NCBI GenBank assembly: GCA_022844125.1
Contig: JALHMI010000003.1
Span: forward strand, 186,001 to 250,000
Length of the DNA: 64,000 bases
DNA from: Pirellulales bacterium
GTDB taxonomy: Bacteria; Planctomycetota; Planctomycetia; Pirellulales; PALSA-1355
Direction of reading: 5' to 3'
A model generated the notes under the pieces. The model searched no databases, was not told the origin of the DNA, and saw nothing but the letters and a program-made list of their open reading frames with translations. Shown in pieces: positions 44,045 through 56,814 of the stretch. A program made the translations under genes and the position numbers. How positions within the stretch are numbered: the first letter of the stretch is position 1; every line of letters begins with the position of its first letter.

Positions 44045-44941
44045 TCAAACGCCCGTTGGCGGTGGCTCGTTTGTGCGACTGTGCTCGGTGAGATCGCGTT
44101 CGATTTCGACGGCCTTCTGGCCCTGCCAGGCGCCAAGCTTCGCCGCATAGCGCGGATCGCCGTCCACCGTTACGATTACCGGCTCGTCGGCACGATGCTC
44201 GGTGGTGACGATGTCTCCGACGGCCAGCGATTCGAGGTCCGCGGAGTCGATCTCGACGGATCGAAGCTCAGCCGCGATGCGAGCTCCGCTGGCTAGTTCG
44301 CCGCACGTGTCCGCGGGGACGCCCGGATTGCAAATCTGACCGAGTTCCACCAGCGGGATCGCCAGGTGCATCGAACCCTGCGAACCGGCCAGCTCGATGT
44401 CGAACGCGATCGCCAGCATTTCGTCTTCGCTGGCACGCCCTGCTCCGACCGTCTCAAACTCCGCCGAGAACACCAGCTCCGCCGCGGACTGCCACTCCGT
44501 TTGCAGCGACGCGACCCAGGCCCTTGCGACCCGCGCCGCCAGTCGCGATTCGATCTCGGTCAGCGGCCTGCGCGCGATGGGCGTCTTTTCGCGGCCGCCG
44601 CCGAGCAGACAGTCGATGATCGGAAACAACGCGCCGGGGCGAATCTCCAGGATCCAGTGCCGGTTGAATGGCTGCACCGCGAAGCTGCGCAAGAAGGACG
44701 GCAGCTCCGCCCGGGCACAAAAATCGCTTTCGCTGAGGGACTGTACGCGGGCCAATCGCACGCGGGCTGTGCGGCGCAGCATTGCCGAAAGTTCCGCGCC
44801 AAAGTGCCGGGCAGCGGTGTCGTGAACGCGCGTGACGAGCGAGAGCAATTGCTCGGGCGCTGTTGGCGCGGTGGGAGGGGCCTTCTCGCGCCTACCGAGC
44901 AGCACGGCAATTTCAGCTTCGGTTAGCGGCTCGTCTGCCAT
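44045..44941 (-). CDS. fliM: Flagellar motor switch protein FliM-like
   Basis: A 298-residue protein. The ATG at 44941 gives 'MADEPLTEAEIAVLLGRREK', which matches the FliM N-terminal CheY-binding segment (LSQxEIDALL). The middle domain carries 'LLSLVTRVHDTAARHFGAELSAMLRRTARVRLARVQSLSESDF', 'FNRHWILEIRPGALFPIIDCLLGGG' and 'PLTEIESRLAARVARAWV'. The C-terminal part ('SADLESLAVGDIVTTEHRADEPVIVTVDGDPRYAAKLGAWQGQKAVEIERDL') is a FliN/SpoA domain. FliM forms the C-ring of the flagellar switch. No other flagellar gene is visible in the window; its neighbours are proA and trxB. A 201-base N-terminal extension open upstream is not family-like. Confidence 0.85.
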   Translation of the reverse strand: MADEPLTEAEIAVLLGRREKAPPTAPTAPEQLLSLVTRVHDTAARHFGAELSAMLRRTARVRLARVQSLSESDFCARAELPSFLRSFAVQPFNRHWILEIRPGALFPIIDCLLGGGREKTPIARRPLTEIESRLAARVARAWVASLQTEWQSAAELVFSAEFETVGAGRASEDEMLAIAFDIELAGSQGSMHLAIPLVELGQICNPGVPADTCGELASGARIAAELRSVEIDSADLESLAVGDIVTTEHRADEPVIVTVDGDPRYAAKLGAWQGQKAVEIERDLTEHSRTNEPPPTGV

Positions 44942-45008
44942 CCCTGGCCTCGGTGCTGTTGATAACCGGCTGCAAAAGACAGATTGCGCTGGTGAAAGGC
45001 CGCAAGGG

Positions 45009-46283
45009 TTAGCCGCGGACCTGGCCGTCGCCATACACGACGTACTTGTAACTGGTGAGTTCCTTAATGCCACAGGGCCCGCGAGCATGAAACTTGTCGG
45101 TGCTGATGCCGATCTCGGCGCCCAGCCCAAACTCGAAGCCATCGTTGAACCGCGTGCTGGCGTTGACCATCACCGCCGAGCTGTCCACTGCGGTGGTAAA
45201 GCGCCGGGCCGCGGTCAGGTTGCCCGTGATGATCGCGTCGGTATGTTTCGAGCCGTAGCGATTGATATGGCGAATCGCTTCTTCCAGCGTGTCGACGATC
45301 TTGATCGAAATGATCGGGGCCAGGTATTCCCTGCCCCAATCCTCTTCGGTCGCCGCCTTGGCGGCGGGAACGAGGCTTCGCGTGCGAGTATCACAGCGGA
45401 GCTCGATCGAGTGCGCGCCGAGAGCTTTCGCGATGCGGGGCATGAACTCCGCCGCTACGTCGCGATGCACCAGCAGCGATTCCGCCGTGTTGCATGTTCC
45501 CAGCCGCTGGCACTTCGAATTCACCACGACCCGCTCGGCGATGTCCAGATCGGCTGCCGCATCGACATACACGTGACAGTTGCCCGTGAAGTGCTTGATG
45601 ACCGGCATCCGGGCTTCTTCGGCCACACGGCGAATCAGTCCCTCTCCGCCGCGCGGAATCGCCAGGTCGATGTACTCGGGCATCCGCAGGAACTCGCCCA
45701 CGGCTTCGCGATCGGTCGTGCTCACAAGCTGTACCGCGTGTTCGGGGAGGCCTGATTCGTCAGCGGCCTGAGCGATCAGCTCGACAATCGCGAGGTTCGA
45801 ATGAATCGCTTCTTTGCCGCCGCGCAGGATCACGGCGTTGCCGCTCTTCACGCAGATCGCCGCGGCATCGGCAGTGACGTTCGGCCGCGACTCGTAGATG
45901 AAGAACACGACGCCCAGCGGAACCCGGGTCTTGTTGATCGCCAGGCCATTGGGACGGATCGTCGATTCGATCACTTCGCCGATGGGTTCGGGCAGCGCGG
46001 CGACCTCTTCCAGCCCCACGGCCATCGACTCGACGACTTTGGGCGTCAGCCGCAACCGATCGATCGCGGCATCGGTCAGACCGTAGCCCGGCGCGGCGGC
46101 GATGTCCTTGGCGTTGGCCTCGGCGAGGGATTCGTGATTGGCCCGCAGGAGCTCAGCGGCGCGGCGTAGGAACTTAATCTTGGTTCCGCCGGAGAGCGAA
46201 GCGAGTTCGGCCGAGGCCTCGCGCGCACGCTGGGCCGTTTCGCGGCAATACTTGCGCAGATCGAAGGTTTCGGCGACGGCCAT
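45009..46283 (-). CDS. proA: Gamma-glutamyl phosphate reductase
   Basis: A 424-residue NADPH-dependent aldehyde-dehydrogenase-fold enzyme, the second step of proline synthesis from glutamate (gamma-glutamyl phosphate to glutamate-5-semialdehyde). The catalytic Cys is in '[18 protein letters not shown]' near residue 264. '[42 protein letters not shown]' is the ProA signature, and '[37 protein letters not shown]' ends it. ATG at 46283. No proB neighbour. It lies 67 bases upstream of fliM and 110 bases after pckA on the same strand. Confidence 0.95.
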   Translation of the reverse strand: MAVAETFDLRKYCRETAQRAREASAELASLSGGTKIKFLRRAAELLRANHESLAEANAKDIAAAPGYGLTDAAIDRLRLTPKVVESMAVGLEEVAALPEPIGEVIESTIRPNGLAINKTRVPLGVVFFIYESRPNVTADAAAICVKSGNAVILRGGKEAIHSNLAIVELIAQAADESGLPEHAVQLVSTTDREAVGEFLRMPEYIDLAIPRGGEGLIRRVAEEARMPVIKHFTGNCHVYVDAAADLDIAERVVVNSKCQRLGTCNTAESLLVHRDVAAEFMPRIAKALGAHSIELRCDTRTRSLVPAAKAATEEDWGREYLAPIISIKIVDTLEEAIRHINRYGSKHTDAIITGNLTAARRFTTAVDSSAVMVNASTRFNDGFEFGLGAEIGISTDKFHARGPCGIKELTSYKYVVYGDGQVRG

Positions 46284-46393
46284 CGGGAGCAGCCCAGCTA
46301 AATGAGGACGTACTTAACTCAATAAGTATCGCCCATCATTGGTGTTGGGTCAACGCCGCTAGCTCGTCTCTACGCTTACTTTTGGCCTCCGAT

Positions 46394-47983
<1,590 letters not shown>

Positions 47984-48178
47984 GGGGCGAGAGTGCTCCT
48001 CAGAGTTGAATTCGGACGAGATGAGATTGCTGCGGCGCCGGAGCATGCAATCTATCGAGCCGAGCGGGGAAGGGCAATGTCGCTGGCAATGTCGAGGCTA
48101 ACTTCGGCGCGCAAACATCCCCCGATGAGAATTCGAGGATGAATGCGATATCGCACACTGCGATCGATGGGCGCGTTC

Positions 48179-49645
48179 TTACGCCAGCAGTTCGTTGATC
48201 ACTCTCGCCGGTTCGACGCCCGTGAGGCGCTGATCGAGACCTTGGAACTTGTAAGAGAACTTCTCGTGATCGTAGCCCAGGAGCTTGAGCACCGTGGCGT
48301 GGAAGTCGTGGATGTGCACCGGGTCCTTGACGATGTTGTACGAGAAGTCGTCTGTCTCGCCGTAAACGGCCCCGCCTTTTGCGCCGCCGCCGCACATCCA
48401 CATCGTGAAGCACCGCGGATGATGATCGCGGCCATAGTTCTCTTTCGAGAGCCCGCCCTGCGAGTAGATCGTGCGGCCAAACTCGCCGCCCCAGATGATC
48501 AGCGTCTCGTCCAACAGGCCCCGGGCCTTGAGATCTTCGATCAGTCCGTGGCACGGCTGATCGATGTCGCGGCACTGATCGGGCAGGCGGCCGGCGACGT
48601 TCGAGTGGGTATCCCAGTTATTCAGATACACCTGCACGAAACGCACACCCCGCTCGACCATCCGTCGCGAGAGCAGCGCCGTGTGAGCAAAAGTGCCCGG
48701 CTTGCGAGCCTCTTCGCCGTAAAGCTTGTATGTCGACTCCGGTTCATCGGCGATGTTTGTCAGGTCCGGCACGCTCGACTGCATGCGGAAGGCCAATTCG
48801 TACTGCTGAATCCGGGTGTGCGTTTCCGGATCGCCCACCTGGCGGTAGTTGATCTCGTTGAGCGCCCGAAGTCCGTCGAGCGTGGCGCGGCGCACCTGGC
48901 TGGGCACGCCGTCCGGATTGTTGATGTACAGGATCGGATCGCCGCCCGCACGGAACGAAACGCCGGCATGCTCGCCCGGCAGATAGCCGCTCGACCAGAG
49001 CCGGGCTGAGATGGCCTGCACCTGCTCGGTATTCGTGGGCTTGGCAACCATCACCACGAACGTGGGCAGATCCTGATTCATTGAACCGAGACCATACGAG
49101 ACCCAAGAACCAAGGCACGGCCGCCCCGTGATCTGGTTGCCGGTCTGCATATAACTGATGGCCGGCTCGTGGTTGATCGCTTCGGTATGCATGCTGCGGA
49201 TGAAGCAAATGTCGTCCGCGCTCTTCGCCAGGTTCGGCAGCAGCTCGCTGATCCACATCCCGCTCTGACCATGCTGGGCGAATTTGAACTTCGAGGGCGC
49301 GATCGGAAACCGCTTCTGGCCCGAGGTCATCGTCGTGAGCCGCTGACCCATCCGCACGCTGTCGGGCAGGTCCTTGTCGTAAAACTCGTTCATCTGCGGC
49401 TTGTAGTCGAACAGGTCCATCTGCGAAGGACCGCCGACCATGTGCAGATAGATCACGTGCTTCGCCTTGGGAGCGAAGTGCGGAGCCGCGGCGCCGAGAA
49501 AGTTAGCGTCCACATCGGGCGTGGCGCCGTAGGCGGTCTTGCCCATCAGCGACGCGAGCGCGGCCATGCCCAGCGCGTTCGCCCCGTGGCGGAAGAACTG
49601 ACGGCGTGTTTCGGTACGAACCCATTCGTTGAGAAGCGGATGCAT
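48179..49645 (-). CDS. DUF1501 domain-containing Tat-exported protein
   Basis: A 488-residue protein of the DUF1501 family, a sulfatase-fold relative abundant in planctomycetes. The N-terminus has a twin-arginine signal ('TETRRQFFRHGANALGMAALASLMG'). Typical segments are 'FAPKAKHVIYLHMVGGPSQMDLFDYKP', 'LPTFVVMVAKPTNTEQVQAISARLW', 'DTHSNVAGRLPDQCRDIDQPCHGLIEDLKARGLLDETLIIWGGEFGRT' and 'HDFHATVLKLLGYDHEKFSYKFQGLDQRLTGVE'. It lies 32 bases downstream of the DUF1549/DUF1553 cytochrome gene, the usual planctomycete pair. From the family and context it probably works in the periplasm on a sulfated or other complex polysaccharide. The reaction is not established. Confidence 0.92.
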   Translation of the reverse strand: MHPLLNEWVRTETRRQFFRHGANALGMAALASLMGKTAYGATPDVDANFLGAAAPHFAPKAKHVIYLHMVGGPSQMDLFDYKPQMNEFYDKDLPDSVRMGQRLTTMTSGQKRFPIAPSKFKFAQHGQSGMWISELLPNLAKSADDICFIRSMHTEAINHEPAISYMQTGNQITGRPCLGSWVSYGLGSMNQDLPTFVVMVAKPTNTEQVQAISARLWSSGYLPGEHAGVSFRAGGDPILYINNPDGVPSQVRRATLDGLRALNEINYRQVGDPETHTRIQQYELAFRMQSSVPDLTNIADEPESTYKLYGEEARKPGTFAHTALLSRRMVERGVRFVQVYLNNWDTHSNVAGRLPDQCRDIDQPCHGLIEDLKARGLLDETLIIWGGEFGRTIYSQGGLSKENYGRDHHPRCFTMWMCGGGAKGGAVYGETDDFSYNIVKDPVHIHDFHATVLKLLGYDHEKFSYKFQGLDQRLTGVEPARVINELLA

Positions 49646-49677
49646 GGCTTGGTCCTGCGATTAACGCGGGGGATAAT

Positions 49678-52600
49678 TTACTTGTTCAGTGCTTCGTCGA
49701 GGTTCAACAATTCGTTGGTGAGCATGGTCCAACCGGCCAGAGTCGCCGGGTCGAGATCCGCGTCCGCCTGCGATTCGCCCGTCTTGATCAGCTTTTTGGC
49801 ATCTTCCACATGGTCGCGGTAATGCGCCACCAGCGTTGCCAGCGAGCCGCGGACGACCGACAGTTCTTCTTCGGTCAGCGGCCTGGCGAGCAATCGCTCC
49901 GAGATATAGCCCACGCGAGCCGTCTCATCCTCGCCCGCTTCCTTCAAGGCTCGGGAGGCAAGCTTGCGGGCCGCCTCGACGAACTGCGGATCGTTCAGGG
50001 TCACCAGCGCCTGCAGCGGCGTGTTGGTCCGCTCGCGCTGCACCGAGCAGATTTCGCGATTCGGGGCGTTGAAGATCTCCATCGACGCCGGCGGAGCCGC
50101 ACGCTTCCAAAACGTATACAGGCTGCGGCGGTACAGGCTTTCACCCGAATCGGCCTTGTAGTCGCGCGTGTTGCTGCCGATCATTGCCACGGCCTCCCAA
50201 ACCCCTTCGGGCTGATAAGGCCGCACGCTTGGTCCGCCGATCTTTTCGACCAACAGGCCGCTCGAAGCCAAGGCGTAGTCGCGGACCATCTCGGCATCCA
50301 TGCGGAAACGCGGCCCGCGCGAGAGCAATTTGTTCTCGCGATCCTTTTCCAGCTTTTCCGGCGTCACGAATGCCGCCTGGCGATAAGCGGCGGAAGTAAC
50401 GAGCAACCTGTAGAACTTCTTGACGTCCCAGCCACCCTCGCGGAACTCAAGCGCCAGCCAGTCGAGCAGTTCCGGATGCGACGGCAACTGGCCGCTGACG
50501 CCAAAGTCGCCGGCGGTGGGCACCAGGCCGCGGCCGAACACTTCCTGCCAGAAGCGATTGACCGTGACACGTGCGGTGAGCGGGTGTTCGTCTTCAAGCA
50601 GCCACTGAGCGAAGCCCAGGCGGTTCTTCGGCAGACCTTCCTTGAAGGCGGGCAAGGCGTCCGGCGTATCCGGCCTGACTTCGTCGCGACGCTTGTCGTA
50701 CTCGCCGCGAAACAGCACGTGGGCCATCGCCTCTTCAGGCTTCTCCTGCATCACGTGTGCGATCGTGGCCCGCGTCTTGATTTGGGCCTCAGTTGCTTCA
50801 AGTGCTCGCTTGGCGGCGACAGCTTCGACATACGGAGCGTCGATCTTGTCGAGGAACCAGCCGTAGAGTTCTTCGTTGTCCGTGCCGCTGCGACCTTCGG
50901 CCGGCAGGCCCACCAGATACGCCACGCGGCTGACGCTCGCCAGCGACGAGATTTCCTCCGGCGCGAGCACGCGGCGATAGACGCGCAGGTCTTGCAGCGC
51001 GATGTCATCGAGCCGAGCACCGCTACTCCGCTGGGCCAGCTTGAACGGCACTTCGGTGCGGATCGAGTTCTTCAGCGAGTCGGCCGCGACTTCAACTTCC
51101 TGCGGCGCGCCATCGAGATAGATCTTCACCCCACCGGCGCTACCCGCGCCGTCGTAGCTGATCGTGATATAGTGCCACTTGCCGGCGTCGAGGGCCTTCT
51201 TGCCGATCACCTTCACCGCGTCTTCGGGCCACTTGCTGACAATGTGCGTCGCCGGGCGACCACGATCGAGCCACAGGTCCCAGCCGCGATGGCCGGCGCC
51301 TTCGTCCATCCGAGCCACGATCGCGCCGGACATGTCGCCTTTGGGAACTTTCACCCACGCGCCGCAGCTAAAGGGCTGATCCTTCTCGAAATCACCGGCC
51401 GCAGGCAGAGCCACATTCGTGTCAGCCGCCGATTTGAAGGCCTTGGCGCTGGTCACGCCGGCGTCGTAACTGGGCGTGGCACTGAGCGCCACGTTCTGCA
51501 CTTCGCCCTGCAAGGCGAGCGTGAGTTGGTTGTTCGTGCACTCGCCCAGCGGGGCATGCAGCACGAGGCCCTCGCTGCTGACCTTGGCCTTCAGCTCCGA
51601 GGGCGTCACCTTGGCCAGCCAGCCGTCAAAGTCGCCCCGCGCTTCCGCCCGCCGAGCGTCGATCTTCTGCTGGGCCTGTGAGAGCTGCGTCGGCAGCGAC
51701 TCCCAGGTCTGCCGGTCTTCGTCCGTGGGGACCACAATCGTGGGCGGCGTATCGCGGATGTTGCCGTCCATCGCCCGCTGCGTGGTGTTGTTAAAGAACG
51801 CCGCCAGCTCGTAGAACTCCTTCTGCGAGATCGGATCGAACTTGTGATCGTGGCACACGGCACAGCCAGTGGTCAGCCCCATCCAAACTTGCGAGACCGT
51901 CTCCGTACGATCGCGGGCATACAGCACGAGGTACTCTTCGTCGATCGCGCCACCCTCGTTGGTGGTCATGTTACAGCGGTTGAACCCCGAGCCGATGAGC
52001 TGCTCGAGCGAGCGATTTGGCAAGAGGTCGCCGGCCAACTGTTCAACCGTGAACTGATCGAACGGCATGTTCTTGTTGAACGCCTCGATGACCCATTCCC
52101 GATAGGTCCACATCTCGCGGAAGTTGTCGAAATGGATGCCGTGCGTGTCGGCATAGCGGGCGGCGTCGAGCCAGTAGCGGCCGCGATGCTCGCCCCAGCG
52201 GGAGGAGGCCATCAGTCGGTCGACAAGCTGTTCATAAGCGTCGGCCGACTGGTCGCTGACGAACGCCTCGACCTCGGCCGGGTCGGGCGGCAGGCCCGTC
52301 AGGTCAAGGCTCACGCGGCGAGCAAGTGTGCGGCGGTCCGCCTCAGGCGCCGGTTGCAGTCCCGCCGCCTCTAGCTTCGCCAGGACGAAGTGATCGATGG
52401 GGTTGCGCGGCCAGGCGCCATCCTGCACCTGGGGCACGGCAGGTCGGGTCGGCGGGATCAACGACCAGTGCGGTTCGTAAGCCGCGCCGGAAGTGACCCA
52501 TTTGACGAGCAGCTCTTTCTGCTCGGGAGTTAGCTTCTTGTGTGTCGCCGGCGGCGGCATCATGATCGACTCATCGTCGGACATGATCCGTTCGATGAAC

Positions 52601-52845
52601 GAACTCTCATCGGGCTTGCCCGGTGCGATCGCTCCAGCGGTGATCGCCGCGTCGCGCTGATCGAGTCGCAGGTCGGCCTTGCGAGCGGCGCTGTCAGGAC
52701 CGTGACAGGCGAAGCAGTTCTCGGCCAGAATCGGCCGGATGTCGCGGTTGTAGCCGATATCCTCCGCCACCGCCGTCTGAACAACAGCAGCCGACAAGAG
52801 CGAGCAAAGGGCCAACGCAGCCGTAGAAACCGAGCGCCGCAGCAT
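49678..52845 (-). CDS. Planctomycete cytochrome C/DUF1549/LamG/DUF1553 protein
   Basis: A 1055-residue exported protein with a signal peptide (about 1-27) and, in order, a PSCyt1-type haem motif C-F-A-C-H ('[12 protein letters not shown]', near residue 43), a DUF1549 domain (about 145-345, '[16 protein letters not shown]', '[13 protein letters not shown]', '[12 protein letters not shown]'), a LamG/concanavalin-like domain (about 425-640, '[34 protein letters not shown]', '[18 protein letters not shown]') and a DUF1553 (PSD1) domain (about 720-1030, '[54 protein letters not shown]'). It pairs with DUF1501 downstream. Such pairs are thought to couple electron transfer to polysaccharide breakdown; that is inference. 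Confidence 0.93.
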   Translation of the reverse strand: MLRRSVSTAALALCSLLSAAVVQTAVAEDIGYNRDIRPILAENCFACHGPDSAARKADLRLDQRDAAITAGAIAPGKPDESSFIERIMSDDESIMMPPPATHKKLTPEQKELLVKWVTSGAAYEPHWSLIPPTRPAVPQVQDGAWPRNPIDHFVLAKLEAAGLQPAPEADRRTLARRVSLDLTGLPPDPAEVEAFVSDQSADAYEQLVDRLMASSRWGEHRGRYWLDAARYADTHGIHFDNFREMWTYREWVIEAFNKNMPFDQFTVEQLAGDLLPNRSLEQLIGSGFNRCNMTTNEGGAIDEEYLVLYARDRTETVSQVWMGLTTGCAVCHDHKFDPISQKEFYELAAFFNNTTQRAMDGNIRDTPPTIVVPTDEDRQTWESLPTQLSQAQQKIDARRAEARGDFDGWLAKVTPSELKAKVSSEGLVLHAPLGECTNNQLTLALQGEVQNVALSATPSYDAGVTSAKAFKSAADTNVALPAAGDFEKDQPFSCGAWVKVPKGDMSGAIVARMDEGAGHRGWDLWLDRGRPATHIVSKWPEDAVKVIGKKALDAGKWHYITISYDGAGSAGGVKIYLDGAPQEVEVAADSLKNSIRTEVPFKLAQRSSGARLDDIALQDLRVYRRVLAPEEISSLASVSRVAYLVGLPAEGRSGTDNEELYGWFLDKIDAPYVEAVAAKRALEATEAQIKTRATIAHVMQEKPEEAMAHVLFRGEYDKRRDEVRPDTPDALPAFKEGLPKNRLGFAQWLLEDEHPLTARVTVNRFWQEVFGRGLVPTAGDFGVSGQLPSHPELLDWLALEFREGGWDVKKFYRLLVTSAAYRQAAFVTPEKLEKDRENKLLSRGPRFRMDAEMVRDYALASSGLLVEKIGGPSVRPYQPEGVWEAVAMIGSNTRDYKADSGESLYRRSLYTFWKRAAPPASMEIFNAPNREICSVQRERTNTPLQALVTLNDPQFVEAARKLASRALKEAGEDETARVGYISERLLARPLTEEELSVVRGSLATLVAHYRDHVEDAKKLIKTGESQADADLDPATLAGWTMLTNELLNLDEALNK

Positions 52846-53312
52846 CTTCGAACTCCCGGGGGGGCGTTTTCAGGTGGGATTTGTTTGCCTGTTTGCAAAC
52901 CCAATCGCGCCGCAGCCGCATGGCGCCAACCCTGATGTCAGGCGGGAGGCGGACGCCGCGATTGGGCGAGCCTTCAGTATAAACGCTTCATGGCCCGGTT
53001 AAAACAAGCGCCTACCCGCCAAATTCTTAAAGTCGAGGCGGCGGCTTGCGTTGCCATGGCGAAGTTGGTTGACTTGCGAGCGTGTCGGCGGCGCGATTTT
53101 TGCGTCCGACCGCCCAGCCGGCCCGTATGTGCCCAATTCTCGCATTCCACGTGGTAAACTTGCTCACCCACCGCGCCGGGTCTGCTGGGCATTTAAGCAC
53201 GTGCAGCCGTCCAGTCCCGGGTCAAAAGTGCGCGCCGTCGGGCGGCGCTGCGTGCACTTCCGACCACCTCGGCTTCTCGCACACGACTGCTACTTTTTGA
53301 AAGCCTCGAACG
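52846..53312. other. Divergent intergenic region, no gene seen
   Basis: This 467-base gap separates the cytochrome/DUF1553 gene and the transglutaminase gene, which diverge. The open frames in it lack coding character. Both promoters must be here, but I could not assign elements with confidence. A 'tttgcctgtttgcaaa' patch near 52880 is a minor imperfect palindrome. Confidence 0.4.
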
Positions 53313-56300
53313 ATGGCCATCCGCGTCGCCCTAAATCACCGGACCACCTACCATTACGACCGTCACGTCGCCCTCGGGCCGCAGGTTGTGCGGCTCCGCC
53401 CTGCCCCACACTGCCGGACGCCGGTCGTCAGCTATTCGCTCAAGGTGAAGCCGGACGATCACTTCGTGAACTGGCAGCAGGACCCACACGGCAACTTCCT
53501 GGCCCGGTACGTGTTTCCGGAGAAGACCGACCACTTCGAACTCGAAGTCGACCTGGTCGCCGAAATGACGGTCATCAACCCGTTCGACTTCTTCCTCGAA
53601 ACCGACGCGATGACGTACCCCGTCCTGTATCCCGAGTGGCTCGACACGGAGCTTGCGCCGTATCGCAAGACACTGCCCGTCGGCCCTCGGTTTCAAGAAT
53701 TCATCAACAACGTCCCGCGCAACTTTGAGGGCACGGTCGATTTCCTCGTCGACCTGAATCGCTACGTGCACGAAGCCGTCGGCTACACGATTCGCCTCGA
53801 GCCGGGTGTGCAGACCTGCGAAGAGACGCTCGGGCTCGGCAGCGGATCGTGTCGCGACTCGGCCTGGCTGCTCGTACAGACGCTCCGGCACTTGGGCCTT
53901 CCCTCACGATTCGTCTCGGGCTATCTGATTCAACTCAAGCCCGACGTCGAATCGCTCGACGGCCCCAGTGGCGCGACCCACGACTTTACGGACCTGCACG
54001 CCTGGACCGAGGTCTACCTTCCGGGTGCCGGCTGGGTCGGACTCGATCCCACCTCTGGCCTGCTCACAGGCGAAGGTCACCTGCCGCTGGCCGCGACGCC
54101 CGATCCTGGTTCGGCCGCGCCGATCACGGGCGGCGTCGAACCGTGCGAAACTAAATTCGGCTTCTCGATGAGCGTCGAGCGGATTCACGAAGATCCGCGG
54201 GTGACGAAGCCCTATACCGAACAGCAGTGGACGCGCATTCTGGCGCTCGGCGATGAAGTCGACGAAGCGCTGCGGCGCGGCGACGTTCGTTTGACGATGG
54301 GTGGCGAGCCGACCTTCGTCTCGATCGACGACATGGACGGCCCCGAGTGGAACATCACGGCGATGGGCCCCGACAAGCGGCGTTTGGCCGGCAAGCTGTT
54401 CCATCGCCTGGCCGACCGCTTCGCCACGGGCCCCCTGCTGCACTACGGCCAGGGCAAATGGTATCCGGGCGAGTCGCTACCACGATGGGTGCTCGGTTGC
54501 TACTGGCGGCAGGATCGTGAGCCGATCTGGATCGATCCGGAGTGGATCGCCCGCGACGAAGTCGACTACGGATTCACCGATCGCGACGCCCAGCATTTCA
54601 CATTCGCGCTCGCCGAACGCCTGGGCGTCGGCGGCGACTTTGCCACGCCCGCCTATGAGGACGTGTGGTACTACCTCTGGAAATCGCGCCGCCTGCCAAT
54701 GAACGTCGATCCGATCGAGTCGCGATTGAGCGATCCCGAAGAACGCGAACGGCTGGCCAAGGTCTTCGAGCAAGGTCTCGACAAAGTCGTGGGTTACGCG
54801 CTCCCACTGCGGGCTCGCGAAGGCTGGGTCGGCACGCCTGCTTGGGAAAGCGGACCGTGGTTCTTGCGCGCCGAGCACATGTTCCTGATCCCGGGCGACT
54901 CGCCGATGGGCTTCCGGCTGCCGCTCGATTCGCTGCCCTGGGTTGCAAAAGAAGACATTCCGCTACTCTGGCAACGCGATCCGTTTGCCGACAGCGAAGA
55001 CCTGCCGAGCTATCACCGGCTCTCCGCAGCGGGACAAGCCTCTCCGTATGGTCGCTCCGGTAACGGCCGGCTCGTTCAGACTGAGCGCCGGCTCGTTCAC
55101 CAAATGGCAGGCGTGAGTAGTGGACATCACGGTGCTGGACACGGTGGCGATGGACATGGGGGCGATGGCGACGAAGAGCATGGCACAAACGGCGAGCACG
55201 AAGCCGCTGACCTTCCCCCGCATTGGCTCAAACCCGTGCAAGGGCAATCTGCCAGTCGTCTCGTGCGCACGGCGATCTGCGTGGAATCGCGCGGCGGCAC
55301 GCTGAACATCTTCATGCCGCCAGTTTCGTTGGTTGAAGAGTATTTGCACCTGGTAAACGCGATCGAGCAAACCGCTCGCGAACTGCGGATGCCGGTCCGC
55401 ATAGAAGGCTATGGGCCGCCGAACGATCCGCGGCTTACCCACTTCAAGGTGACGCCCGACCCCGGTGTGATCGAAGTGAATCTGCAACCCTCCAGCGATT
55501 GGCAGGAACTGGTTACGAACACCACCACGCTCTACGAAGAAGCCCGCGTAACGCGTCTCGGCACGGAAAAGTTCATGCTCGATGGCCGGCACACCGGCAC
55601 CGGCGGCGGCAATCACCTGGTGATCGGTGGCGCCGTCCCGCAAAACAGCCCCTTCCTCCGCCGACCCGATCTCCTGGCCAGCCTGGTCCGCTATTGGAAC
55701 AACCGACCGAGCCTGTCGTATTTGTTCTCCGGCCTGTTCATCGGTCCGACGAGTCAGGCGCCACGGGCCGATGAGGCTCGGCACGAGTCGATCTACGAAC
55801 TCGAAACAGCGCTTGCGCAGCTTCCGCAAGCCGGCACGGAGAAACCCTGGATCGTCGATCGCGTGCTGCGAAATTTGCTGGTCGACCTGACCGGAAACAC
55901 GCATCGCGCCGAGTTCTGCATCGACAAGCTGTTCTCGCCGGACAGTTCGACCGGCCGTTTAGGGCTCGTGGAATTCCGCGGTTTCGAGATGCCGCCGCAC
56001 GCGCAGATGAGCCTCACGCAACAACTGTTGCTACGGTCGCTCATCGCCTGGCATTGGGAGAAACCGTACAAGCAGAAACTCGTGCGCTGGGGCACCGCCC
56101 TGCACGACCGCTTCATGCTGCCGCATTTCGTGGCCCGCGATTTTCAGGAAGTGATCGAAGAACTGAACGACGCCGGCTTCCCGCTCGAGCAGGAATGGTT
56201 CAATTCACACTTCGAGTTCCGCTTTCCGCTCATCGGGCAGATCACGCAGCGAGACATCCACATCGAGCTGCGGCAAGCAATCGAGCCCTGGAACGTGCTG

Positions 56301-56810
56301 GGCGAGGAACCCGCCGGGGGCAGCACCGTGCGACACGTCGATTCCTCGATCGAACGGCTGCAAGTCACGGTGCGTGGCATGACCGATCCCAGGCATGTTC
56401 TGGCCTGCAACGGCCGCCGCGTGCCGCTGCATCCGACGGGGACTCCCGGCGAGTACGTGGCTGGCGTGCGGTTCCGGGCCTGGCAGCCGCCTTCCTGTTT
56501 GCACCCAACAATTGGCGTGCACTCGCCGCTGGTGTTCGATCTGGTCGATAGCTGGAACGACCGCTCAATCGGCGGCTGCACGTGGCACGTCGCACATCCT
56601 GGCGGACGCAGCTACGAGGACTTTCCGGTGAACGCCTACGCGGCTGAAAGCCGCCGGGCGTCGCGCTTCTATCCGATGGGACATACCGGCGGACGCATGG
56701 CGGCCCCGCCAGAAGAGCTCAACCGCGACTTCCCCTACACGCTCGACTTGCGGCGGCCATTGCACCCGGCCTCATTGGACGAACCGATCCAGGTCGGGGT
56801 CGAAGGATAG
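53313..56810 (+). CDS. Transglutaminase-amidoligase (DUF2126) fusion protein
   Basis: A 1165-residue cytoplasmic protein. Residues about 1-290 are a bacterial transglutaminase-like N-terminal region and core, with the triad C178 ('GSGSCRDSAWLLVQTLRHLGLPSRFVSGYLIQL'), His near 227 ('DLHAWTEVYLPGAGWVGLDPTSG') and Asp near 243. From about 315 to the end is DUF2126, a putative amidoligase (glutamine-synthetase/GCS-like COOH-NH2 ligase fold), with 'GDVRLTMGGEPTFVSIDDMDGPEWN', 'LLHYGQGKWYPGESLPRW', 'HTGTGGGNHLVIGG', 'NRPSLSYLFSGLFIGPTSQAPRADEARHESI' and 'GLVEFRGFEMPPHAQMSLTQQLLLRSLIAWHW'. A His/Gly/Asp-rich insert lies near 604-640. It probably makes and remodels isopeptide bonds, perhaps with the convergent metallopeptidase; this is known from family neighbourhoods, not proven. 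Confidence 0.9.
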   Translation: MAIRVALNHRTTYHYDRHVALGPQVVRLRPAPHCRTPVVSYSLKVKPDDHFVNWQQDPHGNFLARYVFPEKTDHFELEVDLVAEMTVINPFDFFLETDAMTYPVLYPEWLDTELAPYRKTLPVGPRFQEFINNVPRNFEGTVDFLVDLNRYVHEAVGYTIRLEPGVQTCEETLGLGSGSCRDSAWLLVQTLRHLGLPSRFVSGYLIQLKPDVESLDGPSGATHDFTDLHAWTEVYLPGAGWVGLDPTSGLLTGEGHLPLAATPDPGSAAPITGGVEPCETKFGFSMSVERIHEDPRVTKPYTEQQWTRILALGDEVDEALRRGDVRLTMGGEPTFVSIDDMDGPEWNITAMGPDKRRLAGKLFHRLADRFATGPLLHYGQGKWYPGESLPRWVLGCYWRQDREPIWIDPEWIARDEVDYGFTDRDAQHFTFALAERLGVGGDFATPAYEDVWYYLWKSRRLPMNVDPIESRLSDPEERERLAKVFEQGLDKVVGYALPLRAREGWVGTPAWESGPWFLRAEHMFLIPGDSPMGFRLPLDSLPWVAKEDIPLLWQRDPFADSEDLPSYHRLSAAGQASPYGRSGNGRLVQTERRLVHQMAGVSSGHHGAGHGGDGHGGDGDEEHGTNGEHEAADLPPHWLKPVQGQSASRLVRTAICVESRGGTLNIFMPPVSLVEEYLHLVNAIEQTARELRMPVRIEGYGPPNDPRLTHFKVTPDPGVIEVNLQPSSDWQELVTNTTTLYEEARVTRLGTEKFMLDGRHTGTGGGNHLVIGGAVPQNSPFLRRPDLLASLVRYWNNRPSLSYLFSGLFIGPTSQAPRADEARHESIYELETALAQLPQAGTEKPWIVDRVLRNLLVDLTGNTHRAEFCIDKLFSPDSSTGRLGLVEFRGFEMPPHAQMSLTQQLLLRSLIAWHWEKPYKQKLVRWGTALHDRFMLPHFVARDFQEVIEELNDAGFPLEQEWFNSHFEFRFPLIGQITQRDIHIELRQAIEPWNVLGEEPAGGSTVRHVDSSIERLQVTVRGMTDPRHVLACNGRRVPLHPTGTPGEYVAGVRFRAWQPPSCLHPTIGVHSPLVFDLVDSWNDRSIGGCTWHVAHPGGRSYEDFPVNAYAAESRRASRFYPMGHTGGRMAAPPEELNRDFPYTLDLRRPLHPASLDEPIQVGVEG

Positions 56811-56814
56811 TCGC

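Noticed and set aside
52974-53192. 72-residue minus-strand ORF between divergent genes
   Set aside because: Arg-rich, no start context and no conserved pattern.
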